This document shows positions 1 to 8,913 of a stretch of DNA of 64,000 bases, one piece after another (positions within the stretch are counted from its first letter, which is position 1; every line of letters begins with the position of its first letter). The notes under the pieces were generated by a model. That model was given only the letters and a program-made list of their open reading frames with translations. It did no database searches and had not been told where the DNA came from. Position numbers and translations under genes: made by a program. The stretch is taken from NCBI GenBank assembly GCA_965651905.1, contig CBFGUG010000007.1:62001-126000 (forward strand), read 5' to 3'. This DNA is from SZUA-265 sp965651905 (GTDB lineage: Bacteria > Myxococcota_A > Polyangia > Polyangiales > Polyangiaceae).

Positions 1-413
1 CCGCCCAAGCTGCTGGTGATCACGCCAATGTGAATGTCGTCAATCGGGTTGAACTCACGCGCGGAGCCGTTTTGACACTCTTCGGTAGCGGAGGCTGGGT
101 GAGAAACCTCCACGCCATCCGCGTTCACGCAAATCGGGCTGACGAGCCTGTCGACCAAGTCGGGCAGTGCCTGCGCGAGAATGGCCTGCTTGTCCGCCAT
201 CGAGATCGAGTTGTCGACGACGAACAGCAAGTCGATCTTGTCGACCGCCGACTGCACGAGCTCATCGACGAGCACGTTGGTGGTCCGCGGCTGCTCACGA
301 CCGATGGGACGATCCAAGCAACCTGAGGTGCTTGCCGCCGCACCGAACGCAACCAAGCCGGCCAAGACCGTCTTCAGCAGGGATGGGATTCGTATGAGGG
401 ATGTGGGTTTCAT
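1..413 (-). CDS. vWA-domain lipoprotein, C-terminal part outside window
   Basis: Partial gene: the start is inside the window and the 3' end runs off the left edge. The reading frame from the ATG at 413 begins with a short signal peptide ending in a lipobox-like STSGC (Cys about residue 30). A von Willebrand A segment follows, with DKIDLLFVVDNSISM (MIDAS-type D-x-S-x-S) and then DKQAILAQALPDLVDRL. Secreted vWA lipoproteins of this kind are common in myxobacteria; their substrate or partner is generally unknown. The signal peptide and MIDAS motif are visible directly, while the cell-surface location is inferred. A short tandem repeat lies just upstream, which may hold its promoter region. Confidence 0.8.
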   Translation of the reverse strand, partial: MKPTSLIRIPSLLKTVLAGLVAFGAAASTSGCLDRPIGREQPRTTNVLVDELVQSAVDKIDLLFVVDNSISMADKQAILAQALPDLVDRLVSPICVNADGVEVSHPASATEECQNGSAREFNPIDDIHIGVITSSLG

Positions 414-446
414 GGTCAGCTTCTCGGGTGCCAAGTTTCTTGGGAG

Positions 447-540
447 TGTCAGCCTTGCGGGTATCTGCGCAGCTGGTGTCAGCTTCGCGGGTGAGTGGTG
501 CTTCGCGGGTGAGTGGTGTCAGCTTCGCGGGTGAGTGGTT
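447..540. repeat. short imperfect tandem repeat upstream of vWA gene
   Basis: The unit GCTTCGCGGGTGAGTGGTG occurs three times between about 475 and 540, two of them preceded by GTGTCA. A more diverged copy (GTGTCAGCCTTGCGGGT) starts near 447. The length is not in step with a reading frame, so this is non-coding. A related CGCGGGTGAGT string recurs near 864-874. Confidence 0.6.
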
Positions 541-880
541 CTAGAAACGCCGCCGAACGTCGGGATTCCTGTCAGCTTGAACGAAAATCGGAGCAGCACG
601 AAGGGATCGCGGAAACCGCAAATGGTCGCAGCCGGGCGGCAGACTAGGTGGCGCCGCAAACCCCGTCAACGCCTGCAGTCTGGGCGCGCCGGGAAACTGA
701 CATTCTCGGCCTAAGGTGCGGCCATCACAGAAAATTCTGGAGGCGAGTGGGGTGATCGCAGGCATCCGTGGATCAAGGGATCTGCAAGAAGAGCGCCAGT
801 GTCGTTACTCGATCGAAACGCCGTCCGAACAAGCGCAGACAGACAACTAAGTTGGCGCTCCGCGCGGGTGAGTAGTCAAC
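541..880. other. gene-free interval, nothing recognised
   Basis: Between the tandem repeat and the 3' end of uvrC I see no supported gene, no clear hairpin terminator and no RNA gene. The small open frames here show no signal peptide or motif. Confidence 0.4.
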
Positions 881-2911
881 CTAAGTGGCAGGCGCCGCGT
901 CGGAGCTAGACGGCGGGCCAGGCTCGTCAGAGAGCGAGGTTTCGCCGCGCGACGACTCCTCGCTTTCCCAATACCGCTCCAACGCGCGCACATGCCCACT
1001 GTTGATGCCTTCGACAGCAAGCAATTCCTGCCGCGAGGCGGAACGTACGTTGTCCACGGTACCGAAGTGGCGCAGCAGCGCCTCTTTCGATTTGGGTCCG
1101 ATACCAGCGATCTGGTCGAGCCGTGACTGAAAGCGTCGAGCCTTGCCCAAGCGCGAGCGCCCGCGGTTGGCAAAACGATGGGCTTCGTCGCGCGCGCGAG
1201 CGAGCAAGAATAGTTCCGGGCAGTTGGGCCGCAACGCGATGGGGTTCTTCTGTCCCGGCAAGTAGACGCGGTCGACCAACTTGTCCCCTGCGACGTTCTC
1301 ACGCTCTTTCGCCAACCCGCAGATCTGTAGTTCGAACAGTCCCAAATCGTGTGCTGCGCTGACCGCGACGGCCAACTGTCCGCGTCCACCGTCCACCACG
1401 AACAAGTCTGGGAGTTCCCAGTCTGCGGATCCAGCGTCGGCGTTCGCAGCCGCGTCCACCTTCGCGGCGCGGCCACGACGAAACCGTCGCGAAAGCACTT
1501 CGTACATCGCAGCGTAGTCGTCGCCATCGGTCTTGGTCTTGACGTGGTAGGTGCGATAGCGAGACTTGTCTGGCTCACCGTCGGTCAGTGCGACGAGTGA
1601 ACCAACCGTATCCAGCCCACCCAAGTGTGAAATGTCCGTGCACTCGATGTTCCGTGGCAGCGTGGGCAAGCGCAGTCGTTGCTGCAACTTCTCGAGCCTG
1701 GCGTCGATGTCCTCTGCAGCGCGACGCTTCTCGCCGAAGGCATGGGCAGCGTTCTCTTGGGCGAGTTCGAGTAACCGCCTGCGTGCGCCACGCTGCGGAC
1801 ACTCGAGCGCGACGCGCTGAGAGTGCTTCTTGGGTGCTCGCTTTTGGGGGTCACTTTCTGCCACCGAGCCTCGCGCTCGATGCTGCTCGGCGCGTTGCTC
1901 GGCAAGCCACTCTTCGACTCCCGCTGCCCCATCGGGCAGGACTGGGAGCAAGATCCGTTCGGGGATGCGACGCTGCCCAGCAGTTCCGTAGAGCTCACGC
2001 AGCAACGCCGCGACGACTTCATCATCTGAAATGTTCACTTGTCGCTGCGAAAAGCTGATCGCCTCGACGACCCTGCCCTCTCGAACGGTGAGTAGCGCCA
2101 CTTCGACCAAGTCACCCTCGCGGTACAGCCCGACGACATCTTGGTCACGGGTGTCCACGCTGACTACCCGTTGGGTCTGACGAATACTCTCGACCGCGCG
2201 CAGCTGGTCGCGATGGCTCGCCGCGAGTTCGTACGCCATCGACTCACTCGCGGTGGTCATGCGCTGTTGCAACTCTGCTGACAGTTCGTCGTGTCTGCCG
2301 TCCAAAAACAGCTCCACAGCACCAACCTGCTCGGCGTATTCCGCAGCATCCACCTCGAGCACGCAGGGCGCGGGGCAGCGTTTGATCTGATACTTCAGGC
2401 ACGGACGCCTGCGCGAAGCCAACTCGCGATCGGAGCACGTGCGCAACTTGAAGTGCTTCTCGACCAAGTGCAGGGTGCGACGCGCCGCCGTGGCGGAGTG
2501 GTAAGGCCCGAAGTACCTGGCGCCGTCGGGCTTGGAGCGACGCACCAACTGCAGGCGTGGCCATCGAGCTGACCTGTCGAGGCGCAGGTTCAGGTACTCT
2601 TTGTCGTCGCGAAGCTTGACGTTGAAGCGCGGCTGGTGCTCTTTGATCAGACTGTTTTCGAGGATCGCCGCTTCTTTTTCGGTCTCGGTGACGATGGTGG
2701 TCAAATCCTCGACGAGACGCACGAGCGCGGGTAAGTACATGCGCTCGTCACTGCTGCCCGCCTGAAAGTAGCTGCGCACCCGCGAGCGCAGGCTCTTCGC
2801 CTTCCCGACGTACAGCACCTGATCGGACTTGCCCCGAAATAGATACACGCCAGGTTTGGCCACCAGGGCGTCCAACTTCCCCTTCAGCTCTTCGCTCAAC
2901 CCGTCAATCAC
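881..2911 (-). CDS. uvrC: UvrABC system protein C (excinuclease subunit)
   Basis: UvrC makes both incisions around DNA damage after UvrA/UvrB loading in nucleotide excision repair. The GIY-YIG nuclease is at the N-terminus (PGVYLF near residue 20, then LYVGKAKSLRSRV). A UVR-type segment lies near residue 200, the RNase H-like nuclease around CTDISHLGG and DLFVVDGGRGQL, and tandem helix-hairpin-helix motifs at the C-terminus (IAGIGPKSKEALL, VEGINSGHVRAL). The open frame extends to 3217, but that extension has no UvrC similarity and would overlap the divergent VanW gene. I therefore place the start at the GTG at 2911, giving 676 aa, a normal family length. No strong ribosome binding site decides this start. 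Confidence 0.95.
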   Translation of the reverse strand: MIDGLSEELKGKLDALVAKPGVYLFRGKSDQVLYVGKAKSLRSRVRSYFQAGSSDERMYLPALVRLVEDLTTIVTETEKEAAILENSLIKEHQPRFNVKLRDDKEYLNLRLDRSARWPRLQLVRRSKPDGARYFGPYHSATAARRTLHLVEKHFKLRTCSDRELASRRRPCLKYQIKRCPAPCVLEVDAAEYAEQVGAVELFLDGRHDELSAELQQRMTTASESMAYELAASHRDQLRAVESIRQTQRVVSVDTRDQDVVGLYREGDLVEVALLTVREGRVVEAISFSQRQVNISDDEVVAALLRELYGTAGQRRIPERILLPVLPDGAAGVEEWLAEQRAEQHRARGSVAESDPQKRAPKKHSQRVALECPQRGARRRLLELAQENAAHAFGEKRRAAEDIDARLEKLQQRLRLPTLPRNIECTDISHLGGLDTVGSLVALTDGEPDKSRYRTYHVKTKTDGDDYAAMYEVLSRRFRRGRAAKVDAAANADAGSADWELPDLFVVDGGRGQLAVAVSAAHDLGLFELQICGLAKERENVAGDKLVDRVYLPGQKNPIALRPNCPELFLLARARDEAHRFANRGRSRLGKARRFQSRLDQIAGIGPKSKEALLRHFGTVDNVRSASRQELLAVEGINSGHVRALERYWESEESSRGETSLSDEPGPPSSSDAAPAT

Positions 2912-2972
2912 GTTGGACCAACCGTCTCGAACTTCCCAGCCCCCCAACGAGAGCCGCAGCGGCTTGTGGCGC

Positions 2973-4499
2973 GTGTTGAATGGATTGCCGGGATCATCTT
3001 GGTGGTGGATCGCCGCCGCGGCGATCTCAGGCAGCGCATCGGCCGCATTGTTGATGGCCCAACTTGCCACGGCGGAGCCTGCCGAACGAGGCTTGCCGCA
3101 ACTGACCCTGCTTGGCAAGCCGCTGCAGCTCGACAGCAAAGCGCCTTCGCGCGCCGTCAAACGGTTGCGCGCTCGCGTGGGCGGGCTGTTCTCGCTGACC
3201 CTGGGCCACGGCAGCACGCAGAAAGTGAGCTACGGCGATCTCGGCGTGGAGATAGACAAGGCGAGGCTGGCTCAGCTGCTGCGTGACTCCGTGGACTACA
3301 CCAGCCCGCTTTCGCGGTGGCGCCGACGGAACGACGTCGCGTCCACCGCCCCCCTTGCTTTGCCCGTTCCACTCCGCGTCGACGTGCAACGCGCACTGCC
3401 TTTGCTGCTATCGATCAAGGACGAGTTCGATCGACCGAGCGTCGATGCCCGCCTGGATCTCGAGCGTCGACAGGTGACGGAAAGTGTCGAGGGCATGTTG
3501 CTCGACGTGGACGCCAGCTTGCGCGCGATCGAGCAAGCCCTCGGCGAAGGCGCTACCGAGGCGGCGCTGGTGTTCGAAAAGGTGCCGCCTCGCCGCCGCA
3601 CGGAACAACTCGCCGACGTGCGCTTCGACCACGTGCTGGCGTCCTTCGAGACCACATACGATCGTTCGATGAAAGCCGCTGCGCGCACGTTCAACTTGCG
3701 ATTGGCTGCCTCCAAGCTGGACGGCACGGTTTTGTTTCCAGGAGAAACGTTCGACTTCAACCAGACGGTCGGCGCTCGCGATGAAGCCAACGGCTACAAG
3801 GTTGCGCCCGTGATCGCGCAAGGTGAGCTGGTCGACGGCATCGGCGGGGGTACTTGTCAGATCTCGGGCACGCTACATGGCGCGGCGTTCTTCGCAGGGC
3901 TCGACATCGTCGAGCGTTACCCGCACACCCGTCCGAGTTCGTACATCAAGCTCGGTCTCGACGCGACGGTCGTCTACCCGACGATCAACTTCCGCTTCGC
4001 CAATCCATACGACTTCCCGGTCGTGCTGCACCAGACCGTCAAAGATGGTTCGGTTCGTGCAGAGATTCTGGGTCCAGAAACCGACCAGACGGTGACACTC
4101 ATTCGTCGCATCCTGGGAGCGACCCCCTACGAAGAGGTCGAACGTCCAGATCCGCGACTGCCCAAAGGTGAACGAGTGTTGGGTCAGCGTGGCGTGCCTG
4201 GATTCAAAGTGCGGATGTACCGCATCGTTCGACAGGGCGCGCACGCCGAACGTGAAGTGCGCGACGCGCTATACCCGCCAACCACCCAAATCATCCGTGT
4301 CGGGACTGCAACAGAGGGCGGGAAGTCAGCGCTCGATGACCCCCACGGCGAATACACCGCCGACGAGTTACTGGTCGTCACCTCGATGCGAGACGACGGC
4401 TCCAAGAGCCCCGTGCAAAACGAGCGCCGAGAGCCCGGCCGATACGGTAACGCCGGTTGGACCGCGCAGGCTGGCATGCCCGTTTTCGAGCGGAATTGA
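2973..4499 (+). CDS. VanW family protein with PG-binding-4-like domain
   Basis: Secreted or membrane-anchored VanW-family protein of about 508 aa. A hydrophobic N-terminal segment (WWWIAAAAISGSASAALLMA) is followed by a region resembling the putative peptidoglycan-binding domain of YoaR-type proteins. The VanW domain proper has TFNLRLAASKLDGTVLFPGE, DFNQTVGAR, the conserved GGGTCQISGTLHGAAFFAG and a C-terminal extension. VanW is associated with glycopeptide-resistance clusters, but most chromosomal homologues have no demonstrated role, so cell-envelope function is only inferred. The open frame starts at 2829 inside uvrC; I prefer GTG 2973 because it puts the hydrophobic segment at the N-terminus and leaves a 61-bp divergent gap to uvrC. 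ATG 3054 is an alternative. Confidence 0.85.
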   Translation: MLNGLPGSSWWWIAAAAISGSASAALLMAQLATAEPAERGLPQLTLLGKPLQLDSKAPSRAVKRLRARVGGLFSLTLGHGSTQKVSYGDLGVEIDKARLAQLLRDSVDYTSPLSRWRRRNDVASTAPLALPVPLRVDVQRALPLLLSIKDEFDRPSVDARLDLERRQVTESVEGMLLDVDASLRAIEQALGEGATEAALVFEKVPPRRRTEQLADVRFDHVLASFETTYDRSMKAAARTFNLRLAASKLDGTVLFPGETFDFNQTVGARDEANGYKVAPVIAQGELVDGIGGGTCQISGTLHGAAFFAGLDIVERYPHTRPSSYIKLGLDATVVYPTINFRFANPYDFPVVLHQTVKDGSVRAEILGPETDQTVTLIRRILGATPYEEVERPDPRLPKGERVLGQRGVPGFKVRMYRIVRQGAHAEREVRDALYPPTTQIIRVGTATEGGKSALDDPHGEYTADELLVVTSMRDDGSKSPVQNERREPGRYGNAGWTAQAGMPVFERN

Positions 4500-4793
4500 C
4501 GAGACAGCACGGCGGTTGTAGCAGCTTGGATGCGGGCCCGAGCTGGAACCTCAGAGCGCTGATCCAGCTGGCACTGCGGCTGATTCTTCTTTCATATTCA
4601 ACACATAAGCAAAGACCTTCCAGTCGGCCTGATGTTGCACGGAACAAGGTCCTTCCCAATGTTCACGCAAAGGTTGTATTAGGGCCCGCACAGCCGGCAC
4701 CGGCCGGCCGTTACCTAGCCATGACGGCATCTTGACCCTGCGGGGCCAGCTCCTCAGAGCAGCCCGCGCCGGTCGACTGACCCGAGACGACTA
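4500..4793. other. gene-free interval upstream of TetR gene
   Basis: About 290 bases with no supported gene. It is less GC-rich near 4585-4680 than its surroundings, which fits a promoter region for the TetR gene, but I cannot name the -35 and -10 boxes with confidence. Confidence 0.35.
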
Positions 4794-5480
4794 ATGACGA
4801 CGCAAGACTTCGCTGTACCGCACCACCACCACCCCGAACCGCACGTCGACGAGACCGACCCCACCCCCCGCACCGTGGATTGGAACAATCCGCGCGTTGC
4901 CGCCATTCTCGAGGCCGCCGCCAAGTGCTTCTCCCGCAAGGGGTTCAGTGCCACCACGCTAGCGGAAATTGGCAAAGAGCTGGGATTGCGCAAGAGCATC
5001 GTCCACTACTACTTCGCAAGCAAAGCCGCGCTCATTCACGAGGTGCAGAGCTACACGTACCACAAGTACTTGGAGCGCGTTCGCGCCGCCGTACGCGCGG
5101 AAGTTCCGCCCGGCGAGCGTTCTGCCCAAGGCATCGCTGCTCTGTGGGACGCAGCCGGCGACGGCAACGTCGGCCTGAACATCGAGGTGTGGAGCGCCTC
5201 GCGCAACGACGAAGAGCTGAAGCGCCGCGCTGCTGCCCTGCAGAAAGAGAAGCGCAAGCTCGTGGCGCGTAGCATCGCAGACATGCTCGGTGCCGATCCC
5301 ACGCGTATTCGTGAATCGCTGTGCACCTTGGTGCTCAGCGTCCTCAACGGGCTGACCGTGTGCGAATACGTCGAAGGCGAGCAGGCGAAAGCGCAGGAAG
5401 CGTTCGAAATCTTCGTATCGCTGCTCCGCGCGGGTCTATCCAACCTCGACTCCCCGCCGCAGCCCGGCGCACCCTCTTGA
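4794..5480 (+). CDS. TetR/AcrR family transcriptional regulator
   Basis: A 228-aa one-component repressor type. A disordered His/Pro-rich N-terminal tail of about 30 residues precedes the TetR DNA-binding domain: ILEAAAKCFSRKGFSATTLA, then the helix-turn-helix TLAEIGKELGLRKSIVHYYF near residues 57-76, then the typical SKAALIHEV. The rest is a helical ligand-binding domain (AALWDAAGDGNVGLNIEVW and following) with no recognisable ligand signature. holB begins 59 bp downstream in the same direction, so the two could be co-transcribed, although no functional link is obvious. The target genes are unknown. Confidence 0.9.
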   Translation: MTTQDFAVPHHHHPEPHVDETDPTPRTVDWNNPRVAAILEAAAKCFSRKGFSATTLAEIGKELGLRKSIVHYYFASKAALIHEVQSYTYHKYLERVRAAVRAEVPPGERSAQGIAALWDAAGDGNVGLNIEVWSASRNDEELKRRAAALQKEKRKLVARSIADMLGADPTRIRESLCTLVLSVLNGLTVCEYVEGEQAKAQEAFEIFVSLLRAGLSNLDSPPQPGAPS

Positions 5481-5539
5481 GCTCGTTCGACGCTCGGCGA
5501 GCCACTCCCACCCCGTCTGCAACGGCACGGATCTAGGCC

Positions 5540-6517
5540 GTGGTATTCGACGCGATCTTGGGGCAGGCGCCCGCGGTGCAGATTCTGCGGCGCGCGCTGG
5601 CTCGGGGTCGCGTTCACCACGCCTACCGATTCGAAGGGCCCGAAGGCGTGGGTAAGGAGCAGGCTGCTTTGGCACTCGCGCAGTCGCTCGTCTGTACGCA
5701 GCGGGTCGACGAAGGGTGCGGCGAGTGCTCCGCGTGCCATCGCGCCGTCACGTTCAGCGCCGAGGAACCGCACATCCCGCAGCACCCCGACGTGGTGCTC
5801 GTCGGACGTGGCATCTATCCGAAGTCGCTCATCGGAACGAAGGAAGCGACGGGGATCAGTGTCGAGCAAGTGCGGCGTGTCGTGCTCGCTCGCTCGGGGT
5901 ACGCCCCTCACGAGGCCCGCAACTTGATCTTCATCGTGCGGGATGCGGATGAACTGAACGTCTCGTCCGCCAACGCGCTGCTCAAGACGCTGGAAGAGCC
6001 ACGCTCGCGGGTGCACTTCGTACTGCTCACGAGCCGACCGCATCGCTTGCTCGACACGATTCGCTCCCGCACGCTGCCTGTACGCTTCGGCCCATTGCCT
6101 GATGACGTGGTCGCGGGAGTCTTGCATCAGCGCGGCTTGCCCAGCGACTGGGTGGCGCTCGCCCAGGGCAGTGTCAGCGCCGCGCTGCAACTCGCCGACG
6201 AGGACCAGCGTCAGGAGCTGGACGAGTTCGTGACAGCCTTCGACGCGGCTCTCTCGAGTCCTGACTCGGGTGCGGCACTGACGCTGGCGGCCAAGCTCCC
6301 AAGCGACCGTCATCAGCTCAAACGACTGCTATTGGCATTCGCGCAACGTCTTGCGATTGCGGGGCGGGAAGCAGGCCAACGCGCCCCTCACCTCGCTGAG
6401 CGAAACGCGCACCAATACGCCCTGGTACAGCAGTCCGTCGCCGGGCTCGAACGAAACGCCGCCGGGGCTCTGACCGTCGAATCTCTGATCGTGGAACTGC
6501 GGGGAGCCTACGTTTGA
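5540..6517 (+). CDS. holB: DNA polymerase III subunit delta' (clamp loader)
   Basis: Delta' is the rigid stator of the clamp-loader complex that puts the beta clamp on DNA. The 325-aa protein has the AAA+ fold with FEGPEGVGKEQAALALAQSL (Walker A near residue 34), a zinc-module-like Cys set (CGECSAC and an earlier C), the Walker B-like NLIFIVRDADELN, and SANALLKTLEEPRSRVHFVL. The sensor-1 / SRC region reads TIRSRTLPVRF, so the Cys of SRC is Thr. Start is GTG 5540. The gene ends one base before the thiE stop codon on the other strand, so the two genes converge without overlap. Confidence 0.93.
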   Translation: MVFDAILGQAPAVQILRRALARGRVHHAYRFEGPEGVGKEQAALALAQSLVCTQRVDEGCGECSACHRAVTFSAEEPHIPQHPDVVLVGRGIYPKSLIGTKEATGISVEQVRRVVLARSGYAPHEARNLIFIVRDADELNVSSANALLKTLEEPRSRVHFVLLTSRPHRLLDTIRSRTLPVRFGPLPDDVVAGVLHQRGLPSDWVALAQGSVSAALQLADEDQRQELDEFVTAFDAALSSPDSGAALTLAAKLPSDRHQLKRLLLAFAQRLAIAGREAGQRAPHLAERNAHQYALVQQSVAGLERNAAGALTVESLIVELRGAYV

Positions 6518-7150
6518 CTACTGTGCGAGCCTGAAGTCGCGCTGTAGCTCACTCAGTCGCGCGCGCTGTAGCGACGGCGTACCCGTGATGGCGCCGATCA
6601 CGGCAGCCATGCTCACGTGGGGAGCCACTCGGGCCAGCCGAGCTCCAGTGATGCCACCAATGCCCACCAATGGAATTCCCGCTCGCCGCGCTGCCTCGCC
6701 CGCCGCTCTCAACGTCGCGGACGAAACGACGGGATCGGGATTGAGCTTGCTGCGAGTCGCAAACAGTGGACCGAGCGCCACATAGTCGGGAGTCATCGCG
6801 AGCGCACTCTCGAACTGTCGAGAGTCGTGAGTGGACAGCCCTACGCGCAGACTAGGCGCGATCCGCCTGACCTCTTCCAACGGCACGTCGTCCTGCCCCA
6901 GATGAACACCATCACACCCCGCCGCGAGCGCAAGGTCGGGTCGATCATTGGCAAAAAGTAACGTCTGTGCGGAGTCACACGCAGTACGAAGAGCCCGGAG
7001 CATTGCCAAAACCTCGCGGGCGCCCAAGTCCTTCGCTCGAAGTTGCATGATTGCAGGTCGCGCATCGAGCAAAGCCCTCGCGAGTTCGATGGGGTCGACT
7101 CCCAGGCTAGCGCATTGGGTCACGTCGACGATCGGATAGATTCCGTTCAC
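6518..7150 (-). CDS. thiE: Thiamine phosphate synthase
   Basis: Joins hydroxymethylpyrimidine diphosphate and hydroxyethylthiazole phosphate to thiamine monophosphate in the cytoplasm. The TIM-barrel signature is clear: YPIVDV at the N-terminus, IMQLRAKDL, FANDRPDLALAAGCDGVHLG followed by QDDVPLEEVR, GLSTHDSRQF, DYVALGPLFATRSK, and the phosphate-binding GIPLVGIGGITGARL. The open frame continues to 7240, but homology starts at GIYPIVDV, so GTG 7150 (210 aa) is the likely start. No other thi gene is adjacent, and I did not find the conserved TPP riboswitch core upstream. Confidence 0.92.
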   Translation of the reverse strand: MNGIYPIVDVTQCASLGVDPIELARALLDARPAIMQLRAKDLGAREVLAMLRALRTACDSAQTLLFANDRPDLALAAGCDGVHLGQDDVPLEEVRRIAPSLRVGLSTHDSRQFESALAMTPDYVALGPLFATRSKLNPDPVVSSATLRAAGEAARRAGIPLVGIGGITGARLARVAPHVSMAAVIGAITGTPSLQRARLSELQRDFRLAQ

Positions 7151-7346
7151 GTCACAACCATAACGCGTGCGGCTGATGGGGCCCAGGGAGCGTACGGCCA
7201 AAGTCGGGACACGCGCGCGACCGTTGGAACTCGATGGCAAAAAGTTCCGCCAGCCGGCATCGAGCCGCTCCTCGTCCCGTGAATTTCCGGGTTGAGACGG
7301 GAGTCCAACGGATGCGTCCCTGGAAGACGCCCGCTATAACCGCAGC

Positions 7347-8891
7347 ATGACGCGACTGTCATCAACGGCCTGGCTCAGCCTCGCGCTCGTCACTTGTTCG
7401 CTCGGGGTTGCCAGCGCGACGGACCTCCTGCCCAACGCCAGCGCGCAAGAGGCCGAGGAGGCTAAGCCCAAGCGCCCCCCGTCGGGAGCAGCGAACGTCG
7501 CTCATCCGAACAAGGTGCGCGTGCAGAACAACGCCAAGATCATGCGCGAGAAACGCAAGACCGCGGCGGAGCGGCGCGCCAAACTCAAAGCGCAGCGGGC
7601 CGAACGCGAGCAAGCAAAGGCGAAGAAGACCGACAAGGAAGAGAAGAAACCCAAGAAAACCGAAAAAGCCGGCAAAGAGCAGGACAAAGCCTCCAAGCCG
7701 AAGACGACACCGAAAAAGCCCAAGGTCATCGTCTACAAGGACGTTCCGCTCACGCCGCTCGAACAGCGGCTCAGCGAGACGCTTACTCTCGAGCTGGACG
7801 CTGGCGGTCCCTATGAACCGTGGCGAGTCACGGTACGTAACGTGGGAGCACAACCCGTTCGCGTTTTCAAAGACGTACGCCTGCTGTGGTTCGAAGCCAA
7901 CGTCCCCGGCAAGCGCAAACCCACGTACTGCAAACTGCCGGACAGCATGTTGCCCAAGGTCGCACGAGATCGATCGCGTACCGCACTCGAACCTGGGCAG
8001 GGCTTCAGTTTTCAGGTTGATCCGCGATTTTACTGTTTCGAAAGCACGGACACCTCGATTCTCGTACCGGGGGCGTTCGTCAGGGCGCACTATGGTTGGC
8101 AAACGAATGGGCGCTTCGTCTGGGACAAAGGCAAACTGCGCCGCCTGCGTCTGACCCAGAAGGCGCCATACGTCGCGAAACCTTCAGCTGAGACCGCAGA
8201 CGGCCTCAAGGATCTCGAGTCCACGGGCGTGGCATTGGGTAACGAATACATCGATTGGTCGAAGACTCGCATCAAGGGTGTGGACGTGCGCCCGCACGAC
8301 GCAGCCCTGAGCTTGAGCATCGACCAGGGCGCTGATGTGGATCGCGGAAACACGGCTTGGGTAGAAGTGTCCGTCAAGAATCACAGCCGCGAGACGCAAA
8401 CGGTTTTTCTGCGCCGTGAGCTGCTGAGCTTCAGTGTTCGTGGCCCGACAGGAAGACATGAGTGCGAACCCGAGGAGAGCTACCGCTCGCCCGATGAGAT
8501 GAACATGCAGCGCTTGGCACCCGGCAAAGACGTATCGATGACGGTGCGACTGGCCGAGTTCTGTGACGCGGAAGTCTTCTCTGCGCCTGGGCTGTATTAC
8601 GTGACCGCCCGATTACCGCTGCCTGACGATGACTCCGAGCGAGACGATTCAGCGACGGAGGAGGGCGAAATCCCCGACGTCGAAGACGAGATAGGCGCCG
8701 CCCACGAACGCCCCGGGCCAGATGATGCAGGCGACGAGCACGACTCTGCGAATACAGAACACGAGCGTTCCCCCCGCGCACTCAGGGCGAAAACCCCGAG
8801 ACTGATTCGGGTACGCCAAGGCACCAGTCGATTCGTCTACGAGAAAGCACGCTCGGCGGCGATGAGCGGCGAGCGTCGCGACCGCAGGTGA
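7347..8891 (+). CDS. Secreted protein with Lys/Glu-rich segment and two beta domains
   Basis: Not assigned to a named family. The 514-aa protein has an N-terminal signal peptide (cleavage near ATDLLPNASAQE). A strongly charged Lys/Arg/Glu stretch of about 90 residues follows (residues 35-125), probably a coiled coil or extended linker. Then come two regions that read like immunoglobulin-type beta domains. One starts near residue 150 (LTLELDAGGPYEPWRVTVRN), the other near residue 310 (ALSLSIDQGADVDRGNTAWV), each with Cys residues. The C-terminus is acidic and disordered. It stands alone, with thiE divergent and the TPR gene convergent. Periplasmic or surface location is inferred from the signal peptide only. 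Confidence 0.7.
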   Translation: MTRLSSTAWLSLALVTCSLGVASATDLLPNASAQEAEEAKPKRPPSGAANVAHPNKVRVQNNAKIMREKRKTAAERRAKLKAQRAEREQAKAKKTDKEEKKPKKTEKAGKEQDKASKPKTTPKKPKVIVYKDVPLTPLEQRLSETLTLELDAGGPYEPWRVTVRNVGAQPVRVFKDVRLLWFEANVPGKRKPTYCKLPDSMLPKVARDRSRTALEPGQGFSFQVDPRFYCFESTDTSILVPGAFVRAHYGWQTNGRFVWDKGKLRRLRLTQKAPYVAKPSAETADGLKDLESTGVALGNEYIDWSKTRIKGVDVRPHDAALSLSIDQGADVDRGNTAWVEVSVKNHSRETQTVFLRRELLSFSVRGPTGRHECEPEESYRSPDEMNMQRLAPGKDVSMTVRLAEFCDAEVFSAPGLYYVTARLPLPDDDSERDDSATEEGEIPDVEDEIGAAHERPGPDDAGDEHDSANTEHERSPRALRAKTPRLIRVRQGTSRFVYEKARSAAMSGERRDRR

Positions 8892-8913
8892 GCGCTGACG
8901 CGAGTTGGCGCTC

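Noticed and set aside
2829..3217. Full-length open frames of uvrC (to 3217) and the VanW gene (from 2829), which would overlap head to head
   Set aside because: Neither extension shows family similarity; starts at 2911 and 2973 give normal lengths and a clean divergent gap.
5051..6313. Long minus-strand frame (420 codons) opposite holB and the TetR gene
   Set aside because: It is antisense to two well-supported genes, has a low-complexity Arg/Gln-rich product and no motif; it is a GC-driven shadow.
7151..7346. TPP riboswitch upstream of thiE
   Set aside because: I looked for the conserved CUGAGA and ACCUGAUCUGG blocks on the minus strand and did not find them.
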